Assembly: GCA_029945625.1 (NCBI GenBank)
Contig: JAQSCW010000018.1
Span: 124,001-188,000, forward strand
DNA: 64,000 nucleotides
Source of the DNA: a bacterium
Lineage (GTDB): Bacteria; Bacteroidota; Bacteroidia; B-17B0; Aurantibacillaceae
Direction: 5' to 3'
How positions within the stretch are numbered: position 1 is the stretch's first letter; every line of letters starts with the position of its first letter. Made by a program: the position numbers and the translations under genes. The notes under the pieces were generated by a model. The model did no database searches. It was not told where the DNA came from and saw only the letters and a list, made by a program, of their open reading frames with translations. This document shows, piece after piece, positions 33,250 through 40,575 of this stretch.

Positions 33250-33786
33250 ATGATCCAGCTGATTCGTATACAGGATAAACAATTTAAACCTTTTATTACA
33301 GAGCAGAAGATCGCCGACGCTGTGAAGGGCTTAGCGTGTGCTATCAATGAAGAACTAAAAGATGAATTTCCTGTTTTTTTGGCGGTGTTAAATGGCTCGT
33401 TCATGTTTGCTTCAGATCTTTTAAAAGAGATCGACATTCCATGTGAGATTTCGTTCGTAAAAATGGCAAGTTATGAAGGCACCACAAATACAGGACGGAT
33501 TAGCGAACTGATTGGTTTAACGGAGGACCTAACAAATAGAACGGTGGTGATTGTGGAAGACATTGTAGATAGCGGAAATACCTTAGAGCGGCTCACCTAC
33601 GCACTCAAAGAAAGAAACGTAAAACAAATTAAAGTTGCCACGGTTCTCTTTAAACCGGATGCCTATAAAAAAGAGCTTCAGGTCGATTATGTAGGATTTA
33701 GTATCGGCAATGATTTTGTGGTGGGATATGGGTTAGATTATAATGGACAAGGAAGAAATTTAAAAGGAATTCACGTAATAGCATAA
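33250..33786 (+). CDS. hpt: Hypoxanthine phosphoribosyltransferase
   Basis: This 178-residue purine salvage enzyme converts hypoxanthine or guanine plus PRPP to IMP or GMP. The PRPP loop is VVIVEDIVDSGNT at 99-111. FLAVLNGSFMFASDLLKEI and the flexible-loop segment SYEGTTNTG are also in place, as is VVGYGLDYNGQGRNL near the end. It is the first gene of hpt-adk-obgE, with 9 nt to adk. Confidence 0.95.
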   Translation: MIQLIRIQDKQFKPFITEQKIADAVKGLACAINEELKDEFPVFLAVLNGSFMFASDLLKEIDIPCEISFVKMASYEGTTNTGRISELIGLTEDLTNRTVVIVEDIVDSGNTLERLTYALKERNVKQIKVATVLFKPDAYKKELQVDYVGFSIGNDFVVGYGLDYNGQGRNLKGIHVIA

Positions 33787-33795
33787 TAAATTAAT

Positions 33796-34863
33796 ATGGA
33801 AAGAATGTTGAATATTGTTTTGTTTGGCCCTCCGGGAGCAGGAAAAGGAACACAATCAGAAAATTTGATCAATAAATATGGATTGGTGCACTTAAGTACC
33901 GGAGATATCCTTCGTTCAGAAATTGCCAGGGGTACCGATTTGGGAAAGAAAGCCAAAGAAATTATGGACCGGGGAGAATTGGTGGGTGATGATATCGTGA
34001 TTGGCATGATAGAGTCGAAACTCGACGACAATACCCACGCAAAAGGATTTATTTTTGATGGATTTCCAAGAACAGCGGCTCAGGCTGTGGCTCTGGATGA
34101 TCTTCTTCAGAAAAAAGGAACCGGCATAAGCGGTATGCTTGCCCTAGAAGTTGAAAATGAGGAATTGGTAAAACGATTGTTGCTTCGCGGTCAGGACAGT
34201 GGACGACCTGATGACAAAAATGAAACGGTGATCCGCCGTCGAATTGAAGAATACAATAACAAGACGCTCCCCTTAAAAAATTATTACAGTGAGCAAGGAA
34301 AATTTCATTCCATTCAGGGAAGGGGAAGTATAGATGAGATTTTTAAATCGTTGGTTGATCGCATCGTTTTTTTAAATGCAGAAATGGATCTCACTGCTTT
34401 GGAAACCGATCTCGAACATTTGGATTTAACCATCCAGGATTTTGAAGTGGCCAACGATATTGCACCGGAATTACTGTTAGAAATTGATGCTATAAAACGC
34501 GCTGAATCCGAAGAGGCGGAAGAAAGAAAAGAGCTTAATAAAAGGAGTTCAAAGGTTCAACGCTTCGACAAACTCAGCGTGACAAGTTCAAAGTCTGAGA
34601 AAGCAATTGTGGTGAAGAAGAAGACTGTAAAAAAACAGACTAAGAAGGTGAATGCAAAAAAGGCTGTGAAGAAAGTGCTAAAGAAAACCGCGAAGAAGAG
34701 TGTGGTGAAAGCAAAAGGAAAACCGGCAAAAAAAGTAAATACAAAAAAGGTGGTCAAAAAAAGTAGTACCAAAAAACCGCTGAAAAAGATCGTTGCAAAA
34801 AAGGCCGTGAAGAAAGTAGTCGCAAAGAATAAGAAAAAGGCTAGCCCTAATAAACGTCGATAA
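33796..34863 (+). CDS. adk: Adenylate kinase with a long acidic linker and a histone-H1-like lysine tail
   Basis: Residues 1 to about 192 are a standard short-form adenylate kinase: P-loop GPPGAGKGT (11-19), STGDILR, GFIFDGFPRT (84-93), and a compact LID without zinc cysteines (RGQDSGRPDD). It interconverts AMP, ATP and ADP. The protein is 355 residues, against about 190 for the usual Bacteroidota enzyme. Residues 193-250 form an acidic helical extension (LETDLEHLDLTIQDFEVAND). Residues 266-355 are a tail of K, A, V and T in repeated KKxxKK/AKK steps, like histone H1 or HU tails. At the junction, SSK is repeated around VQRFDKLSVT (see repeat). Nucleic-acid binding or localisation by the tail is inference. 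Frame is intact to the stop and followed by obgE 60 nt on. Confidence 0.92.
   Translation: MERMLNIVLFGPPGAGKGTQSENLINKYGLVHLSTGDILRSEIARGTDLGKKAKEIMDRGELVGDDIVIGMIESKLDDNTHAKGFIFDGFPRTAAQAVALDDLLQKKGTGISGMLALEVENEELVKRLLLRGQDSGRPDDKNETVIRRRIEEYNNKTLPLKNYYSEQGKFHSIQGRGSIDEIFKSLVDRIVFLNAEMDLTALETDLEHLDLTIQDFEVANDIAPELLLEIDAIKRAESEEAEERKELNKRSSKVQRFDKLSVTSSKSEKAIVVKKKTVKKQTKKVNAKKAVKKVLKKTAKKSVVKAKGKPAKKVNTKKVVKKSSTKKPLKKIVAKKAVKKVVAKNKKKASPNKRR
34546..34593 (+). repeat. 30-nt in-frame insert flanked by perfect 9-bp direct repeats within adk
   Basis: AGTTCAAAG occurs at 34546-34554 and again at 34585-34593. Between them are 30 nt, so the added unit is 39 nt (13 codons, frame kept). The insert contains ACGCT (34560-34564) and AGCGT (34576-34580), an inverted repeat around CGACAAACTC. 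The layout looks like a small palindromic element inserted with a 9-bp target duplication. Confidence 0.6.
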
Positions 34864-34922
34864 TATTAATCTATCAATAAGTCAGGTGCCAACGAGTACC
34901 GGGCCTTTTTATTACCAAGAAC

Positions 34923-35930
34923 ATGGAAACCAGTTTTGTTGATTATGTAAAGATCTGTTGTCGCACGGGCAAGGGAGGGGCGGGAAGTGTTCATTTTCAC
35001 CGTGATAAATTTACCGCTAAAGGTGGACCGGATGGCGGAAATGGAGGCAGAGCCGGACATATAATTTTGAAGGGGAACAAACAATTATGGACCCTTATTC
35101 ATTTAAAATTCAGAAAACATGTAATTGCCGAGCCCGGAAATCCAGGGTCGAGTGGAAACAGTTCGGGTAAACAGGGCAAAGATGAATATCTGGAAGTGCC
35201 ATTGGGGACAATCGCCAGAGATGCGGAAACCGGCGAACAGTGCGGTGAGATCACAGAAGATGGGCAGGAAGTGATAATAGTGCACGGCGGAAGGGGAGGA
35301 CTAGGAAATGCAAATTTTAAAAATAGCACCTTGCAGAGTCCGCAATTTGCACAACCCGGAGAACCGGGAAAAACAGAATGGAAAATTCTGGAATTAAAAG
35401 TACTGGCGGATGTTGGTTTGGTTGGATTTCCGAATGCCGGAAAGTCGACCTTATTATCGGTACTGAGCGCTGCAAAACCCGAGATTGCCAATTATCCCTT
35501 TACCACTTTGGTGCCAAATCTCGGAATAGTGAATTACCGTGATTATAAAAGTTTTGTGATGGCTGATATTCCCGGTATTATTGAGGGAGCGCATGAGGGT
35601 AAGGGCTTGGGCTTGCGGTTTTTGAGACATATTGAACGAAATTCTTCCTTGCTATTTCTTGTAAGTTGTGATTGTAAGGATATTGTTGATGAATACAAGA
35701 TTCTTTTAAACGAGTTGGAAAAATATAGTCCTGAGTTATTGGATAAAAAGCGAATTCTGGGGATCAGTAAATCAGATTTGATGGATGCTGAATTGGAAAA
35801 GGAGATGAAAAAAGATCTCGACAAACGCTTAAAAGGCAAGGACAAGGTGCCAACTATTTTCTTTTCATCGGCCAGTCAGAAAAACCTTACCGAATTAAAG
35901 GATCTGCTCTGGGAGCAGTTGAATTCTTAA
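34923..35930 (+). CDS. obgE: Obg-family GTPase
   Basis: This 335-residue ribosome-associated GTPase has the glycine-rich Obg fold (1 to about 158: [39 protein letters not shown]) and then a GTPase domain: GFPNAGKST (P-loop), [26 protein letters not shown] (G3), and SKSD (G4). There is no extra C-terminal OCT domain, so it is the short form. It acts in 50S assembly and the stringent response in studied bacteria. It is the last gene of hpt-adk-obgE. A dispersed repeat follows its stop by 21 nt. Confidence 0.95.
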   Translation: METSFVDYVKICCRTGKGGAGSVHFHRDKFTAKGGPDGGNGGRAGHIILKGNKQLWTLIHLKFRKHVIAEPGNPGSSGNSSGKQGKDEYLEVPLGTIARDAETGEQCGEITEDGQEVIIVHGGRGGLGNANFKNSTLQSPQFAQPGEPGKTEWKILELKVLADVGLVGFPNAGKSTLLSVLSAAKPEIANYPFTTLVPNLGIVNYRDYKSFVMADIPGIIEGAHEGKGLGLRFLRHIERNSSLLFLVSCDCKDIVDEYKILLNELEKYSPELLDKKRILGISKSDLMDAELEKEMKKDLDKRLKGKDKVPTIFFSSASQKNLTELKDLLWEQLNS

Positions 35931-35951
35931 GGTAGTTCAGAGGTCACAATT

Positions 35952-36230
35952 AAAAGCTGGGGAGAAGGTTTTTGAGCCTGCCCCCATGAAGAGAAAAACT
36001 TACCAAGAAAACTTCCCGGTTTTTCTGATTTGGGCCTGCCCCCGCCTTTCTTTTTTTATTCCGTTTGGCGGGGTCGCGCTTTCCGTTGCAAGTCCTCGCC
36101 ACGCAAAGAGACAGGCGTGGCTGTGGGCTTTCCACTACAATCGCTCACGCAGCAAATTAGTTGTTTCCATTAATAAAATAAAATACAAGGAATAAATAAT
36201 ATTCATTTATCCAACAATTCGGCTTGATCC
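35952..36230 (+). repeat. Dispersed three-hairpin repeat, copy A
   Basis: This matches 55302-55521 almost base for base, apart from a 58-nt insertion in this copy. That insertion is bounded by GCCTGCCCCC at 35976-35985 and 36034-36043. Shared parts form three hairpins: CCCCGCC/GGCGGGG, GCCACGC/GCGTGGC, and GTGG/CCAC. No protein is supported; the 61-codon frame across it is arginine-rich and also lies on repeat sequence. It sits between obgE and a minus-strand lipoprotein gene. Function may be a structured RNA or a non-autonomous mobile repeat. The rest of the 388-nt gap (36231-36318) shows nothing recognisable. Confidence 0.75.
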
Positions 36231-36318
36231 GAAATAGATTAGTCATGAATTACACTGGATGCACACCTATTGTACACAAGATAAACGCTAGAAAAAATCA
36301 CTATGGAAAGAAGAAACG

Positions 36319-37053
36319 TTATTGGGAAATAGCAGATTCGAAGATACGCATTGGATGAGATAACATATCCAAACGGACCCAGCCGATTCTTTCTTTGCTT
36401 TTGGAAAGTAGTTTAAATCCTATGTAGTTTTTTTCAGCTGAAAAGGGAAACCCACAATCATCTTGATAGGTAATTTTAGCGTAGTTGATTGTATCTGGCC
36501 ATTGTCCCTGACCTGGCATTACCAAAAAATCAGTTCCCTCAAAAAGTAAACGATCACCACTTTCGAAAGAATCTTCAGGTTTTGAGTTTTCTCCCCGACT
36601 GGCATAAAAAATCTTAAACTGATTGGGTTTAATACTGGAAATGCTATCGAGTGCAGAAATCCTATGACAAGTAAATATGGTCTCCTTTGTTTTATAATGT
36701 AGGGTAATAGTATCGTTTACCTGCGAATCACTAAAAAGCATGTTTCTGTGCATGAATAGGGTGTCTGTTTTATGATCGCAGCGAAATCTTAAATTAGAAT
36801 TTAAATTCTGAAGTGTGTAACGGTAGCGGTAGTTGGGGCCCATAATTTTGACCGATTCAATTTTTAACATAAGATCGGGACTACCGTCCTTATCCAGATC
36901 AATATTTCCCGAACCATTAACTGATATAATGCTCATTTGATCGGCACTACCATATTCAATTTGCGGTAAATCCGATGGAACAGATACTTTTTTTGTACAG
37001 GAGTAGGGGAAAATAAGTGCAGAAAAAATAAAAAAGACTCTTATATTTTTCAT
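36319..37053 (-). CDS. Predicted lipoprotein, unknown function
   Basis: This 244-residue protein has a lipoprotein signal (lipobox YSC, Cys19). The segment GNIDLDKDGSPDL near residues 49-61 resembles a calcium-binding DxDxDG loop. The C-terminal part (KNYIGFKLLSKSKERIGWVRLD) resembles a pattern common to short Bacteroidota lipoproteins. No enzyme motif is seen. It lies alone on the minus strand between the dispersed repeat and hpd. Confidence 0.7.
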   Translation of the reverse strand: MKNIRVFFIFSALIFPYSCTKKVSVPSDLPQIEYGSADQMSIISVNGSGNIDLDKDGSPDLMLKIESVKIMGPNYRYRYTLQNLNSNLRFRCDHKTDTLFMHRNMLFSDSQVNDTITLHYKTKETIFTCHRISALDSISSIKPNQFKIFYASRGENSKPEDSFESGDRLLFEGTDFLVMPGQGQWPDTINYAKITYQDDCGFPFSAEKNYIGFKLLSKSKERIGWVRLDMLSHPMRIFESAISQ

Positions 37054-37177
37054 GACCCAAAAGATTAGGTGTAGGAGTTGTTAAACGAATTTATAAAAAA
37101 AAAGAACGTGCGGAATGTATTTAACATTTTAGCCGCAATCATTTAAAGGTTGACCACTTGTTTTAGGCATAAAAAGT

Positions 37178-37205
37178 AAATGCCCCGCGTAGTGCGAGGC
37201 ATTTT
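37178..37205 (-). terminator. Hairpin terminator after hpd
   Basis: AAATGCC and CGC pair with GCG and GGCATTT around a short loop, about 55 nt past the hpd stop. The T run on the minus strand is interrupted, so strength is uncertain. Confidence 0.55.
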
Positions 37206-37257
37206 ACAACAAAACTTATTCTTATTTAAAAGTGAGTATTTTTTAAGATGTCGTTTA

Positions 37258-38421
37258 CTAAAGTGTGCCCCTCAACGCTTGCTCTCTTTCGATCGATTCA
37301 AAAAGCGCCTTAAAATTACCGGCCCCAAATCCTTTGGCACCCATGCGTTGAATGATTTCGTAAAAAAGAGTGGGACGGTCTTCCACCGGTTTGGTAAAGA
37401 TCTGCAACAAATACCCTTCTTCATCGGCATCTACTAGAATGGAGAGTCGTTGAAGTTCCTTAATGTCTTCTTTCATCATATCACGGTGAACACCTAAACG
37501 CGTTGGAATTTCATCGTAATAGGCCTGCGGTGGCGGTGGTAAAAACTCTACCCCACGGGCTTTTAATTCTGCTACCGTTTTAATAATGTCGTCAGTAGCT
37601 AACGCTAAATGCTGAACCCCTGAACCTTCGTAAAAATCAATATATTCCTCGATTTGTGATTTCTTTTTTCCAACGGCAGGTTCGTTGATTGGAAACTTAA
37701 TACGTCCGTTACCATTGCTCATCACCTTACTCATTAATGCGGAGTACTCGGTGGTAATTTGTTTATCGTCGAAACTCAAAAAGTTTACAAAGCCCATTAC
37801 GTCCTCATACCATTTTACAGTAGCATTCATTTGGTTCCAGCCCACGTTACCTACCATATGATCGATGAATTTTAATCCCACTGGGGTTGGATTGTATTCC
37901 GTTTTCCAGGGCTTATATCCGGGCAGAAATGTGCCTTTGTAATTTTTACGTTCTACAAAAATATGCACTGTTTCACCGTAAGTATAAATCCCCGAACGTA
38001 CCACTTCTCCTTGTTCGTCTTTTTCAACGGTAGGCTCCATAAATGGTTTGGCCCCACGTTTGGTAGTTTCTTCAAATGCTTTGGTGGCATCTTCCACCCA
38101 CAAGGCAATCACTTTTACGCCATCACCGTGTTTTTTAACATGCTCACCAATGAGTGAATCGCTCACCAAGGAGGTGGTAAGTACCAGACGAATTTTGTCT
38201 TGTTTGAGCACATAGGAAGTGCGGTCCTTTACGCCTGTTTCCAATCCAGCATACGCCAGACTTTGAAAACCAAAGGCTGTTTTATAAAAGTGGGCCGACT
38301 GTTTGGCATTACCCACATAAAATTCAACGTAGTCTGTTCCCAAAAGGGGTAGAAAATCCTGAGCGCCTTCGAATATTTTTTCTAATCCGTATTCAACGTT
38401 TTTTACTTCTTTAGTTGCCAT
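37258..38421 (-). CDS. hpd: 4-hydroxyphenylpyruvate dioxygenase
   Basis: This 387-residue non-heme iron enzyme converts 4-hydroxyphenylpyruvate to homogentisate in tyrosine breakdown. The iron ligands are H188 (FIDHMVGNV), H271 (GVQHLAL) and E355 (LFYEIIQR). The N-terminal half is the catalytically silent VOC repeat (YVEFYVGNAKQSAHFY). The C-terminal GAKGFGAGNFKALFESIE helix closes the active site. No other tyrosine-catabolism gene is adjacent. HPD-like hydroxymandelate synthase is less likely with this tail. Confidence 0.95.
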   Translation of the reverse strand: MATKEVKNVEYGLEKIFEGAQDFLPLLGTDYVEFYVGNAKQSAHFYKTAFGFQSLAYAGLETGVKDRTSYVLKQDKIRLVLTTSLVSDSLIGEHVKKHGDGVKVIALWVEDATKAFEETTKRGAKPFMEPTVEKDEQGEVVRSGIYTYGETVHIFVERKNYKGTFLPGYKPWKTEYNPTPVGLKFIDHMVGNVGWNQMNATVKWYEDVMGFVNFLSFDDKQITTEYSALMSKVMSNGNGRIKFPINEPAVGKKKSQIEEYIDFYEGSGVQHLALATDDIIKTVAELKARGVEFLPPPPQAYYDEIPTRLGVHRDMMKEDIKELQRLSILVDADEEGYLLQIFTKPVEDRPTLFYEIIQRMGAKGFGAGNFKALFESIEREQALRGTL

Positions 38422-38672
38422 GATATTTGAATTTAGTTTCTACATTTTTTGGTAAGGTACAAAAGCAACCGAAAAAATAAATTTGCCTTGCGGACGATGA
38501 TTTTAGCAGTCGCAGCAACAAATGTAGCTATTTTAAAAAGAGCAGACAAATGCTAAATATCTCCCAAATATACTGGCCGGAATCAAGCATTAATCAGAAA
38601 TGGGTGGATAGGGACACCCGAAAAATGTGCAGAAAAAAAGTTTATTTCAAAGGAATTCTTATATTTACGGGA

Positions 38673-38680
38673 TAGATTTG
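38673..38680 (+). promoter_or_regulatory. Bacteroidota -7 element for the first LamG/T9SS gene
   Basis: TAGATTTG, a full TAnnTTTG match, ends 23 nt before the ATG at 38704. The rest of the 282-nt spacer from hpd shows nothing recognisable. Confidence 0.45.
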
Positions 38681-38703
38681 TTCTGAATAGCCCATATTAA
38701 CTC

Positions 38704-40392
38704 ATGATAAAAAGTATTTTTTTAGGCTTCTGCGTATTCGCAGTAACGTCACTCACTGCACAGATTAATCTCAGCTCGAGTTTAACGGCCTGCTATGCAT
38801 TAAACGGAAACGCCAATGATGCCATCAATTCACTTAATGGCGTATTGAGCAGCGTGACACCCACCGTTGATCGTTTTAACACAGTTAATTCGGCTTACCA
38901 CTTTAATGGCACCATTAGCAGCATGATCCATTTGCCCAATAACCCTTTACTAAAACCCAATGTAGTTTCAGTGTCGGCCTGGGTAAGAATTACTGCTATT
39001 ACCGGTTTTATGGATATTATTTTTACAAAGAATATCTGGAGTTCTTTTTTTACCGCCTATACCCTCACGCTTCAGGACAACGGTGCGGGGTATAAATTCA
39101 GAGTATACCGCCAAAATGGAGGAGGTAGTGACTTTGTTGAAACCTCTACTACTATCACTGCAGGCACATGGTACCATGTGGTGTTTACGATCGACAATAC
39201 AGACATGCGGATTTATTTGAATGGGGTTCTGGAAAACATATCACTGTGTTCTATAACAAGTTTCAGTTATGATTCCGCTAAGGACGTGATACTTGGGGGC
39301 ACTGATGAAATTGCCGTAAATAATCCATTTTATGGGTCACTTGATAATCTTCGTTTTTATAACCGCGTGATCAATGGGGCCGAGGCCGCCACACTGTACA
39401 CTCTTGATCCCGTTTGCGTAGCTCCGATCGGCGTGCCTCCGGTGGCATCCTTTTCGTCCTCAATTATACAAGTGTGTGAGGGAAAATCAGTCACCTTTTT
39501 TGATCAATCGTCAAACACCCCAACAGCTTGGAACTGGCAGGTACCGGGTGGAGCAACAGGAAACACAACATTAAGTGTTATTACTGTTACATATAATACT
39601 CCGGGCGTTTACACTGCCTCATTAACATCGTTTAATAATTTTGGCGCGAGTGCAAATACTGCCACGCAAACAATTATAGTTAATCCTAACCCTATTGTAA
39701 TAGCGGCCTCAAGTGCCTCGGCCATTTGTATCCCGGGAGGAACTGCCACCTTAAGTGCGAGTGGTGCAACATCTTTTACCTGGAGCAGCGGACAAATCCT
39801 TGGTTCGTTCACAGTTACGCCCTCTAATTCCAGTACGTATACTGTGGTAGGAAAAGATATTAATGGCTGTGTAAATAGTGCCACGGTTTCGATTGCCGTT
39901 TATCCAAATCCAACCGTAACAGCCATTGCCAGTAAAACCGCTGTGTGTGCCCCCGGCGGACCTGTCACTCTCACCGCAAATGGCGCCACTACCTATCTTT
40001 GGAGCGGCGGACAAACTGCATCTTCAATTACAGTGAGTCCTACTACAGGAACAACCTATACGGTTAAGGGCATCGACAGTAAAGGTTGCGCAAGTTCCGC
40101 CATTGTTACGGTCAATGTATTAAGCTGTACGGAAGTAACTGAACATCTTGCTTCGGACTTTAATATAACCGTTTTTCCAAATCCCAGTGAAGGTGTATTT
40201 GTTATCTCTTCAAGGGAAAAAACCCAGGCACATGTTCTAATTACAGATGTAACAGGAAAAGTTTTGTTAACTAAATTAATTGAACTTGGTTCAGACACTA
40301 AGATTGATCTTATTAATCAGCCTTCTGGTTTCTATTTTTTAAGAATTATCACTTCGGATACAGTTACTAGACTTAAGATAGTGAAGGAGTAA
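38704..40392 (+). CDS. Secreted LamG-PKD protein with T9SS type-A sorting domain (paralogue 1)
   Basis: This 562-residue protein has a signal peptide (cut after LTAQ). A LamG/concanavalin A-like domain spans about 25-235 (ACYALNGNANDAINSLNG, then WYHVVFTIDNTDMRIYLNGVLE and LDNLRFYNRVINGAEAATLY). A PKD domain lies at about 245-330 (SVTFFDQSSNTPTAWNWQVPGG). Two short Ig-like repeats follow, each with ATLSASGATSFTWSSGQ-type cores, and then a type-A T9SS tail (NITVFPNPSEGVFVISS, GFYFLRIIT). It probably binds surface glycans or other polymers outside the cell; this is inference from LamG. The next gene is its paralogue. Confidence 0.9.
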   Translation: MIKSIFLGFCVFAVTSLTAQINLSSSLTACYALNGNANDAINSLNGVLSSVTPTVDRFNTVNSAYHFNGTISSMIHLPNNPLLKPNVVSVSAWVRITAITGFMDIIFTKNIWSSFFTAYTLTLQDNGAGYKFRVYRQNGGGSDFVETSTTITAGTWYHVVFTIDNTDMRIYLNGVLENISLCSITSFSYDSAKDVILGGTDEIAVNNPFYGSLDNLRFYNRVINGAEAATLYTLDPVCVAPIGVPPVASFSSSIIQVCEGKSVTFFDQSSNTPTAWNWQVPGGATGNTTLSVITVTYNTPGVYTASLTSFNNFGASANTATQTIIVNPNPIVIAASSASAICIPGGTATLSASGATSFTWSSGQILGSFTVTPSNSSTYTVVGKDINGCVNSATVSIAVYPNPTVTAIASKTAVCAPGGPVTLTANGATTYLWSGGQTASSITVSPTTGTTYTVKGIDSKGCASSAIVTVNVLSCTEVTEHLASDFNITVFPNPSEGVFVISSREKTQAHVLITDVTGKVLLTKLIELGSDTKIDLINQPSGFYFLRIITSDTVTRLKIVKE

Positions 40393-40575
40393 TAGAATAG
40401 AAATCTCGGCTCAGTTGTTGAGCCCTAATGTCGTCATTTTGCGATAATTAATGGGTGTCTTTTTTCGGGTTCATGTTTTTTGGGGTTTCTTCAGGGTGAC
40501 CAAGATCATGTAAAACATGGCGCAATAGGACCTACATTAGTACTAAGGTTCTTCTAACATCATCCCATGCCACGA

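Noticed and set aside
34557-34772. Minus-strand frame of almost pure Phe/Val/Thr opposite adk
   Set aside because: It is the complement of the AAG/AAA-rich lysine tail and so an artefact of composition.
34863-34915. Possible terminator between adk and obgE (GGGCCTTTTT)
   Set aside because: No matching upstream arm pairs well with GGGCC, and obgE is expected in the same operon.
35950-36135. 61-codon minus-strand frame rich in Arg/Lys
   Set aside because: It lies on the dispersed three-hairpin repeat, is interrupted by the insertion boundary and has no family; it is a repeat artefact.
40408-40424. GGCTCA/TGAGCC hairpin after the first LamG gene
   Set aside because: The stem is good but no T run follows, so it was not called as a terminator.
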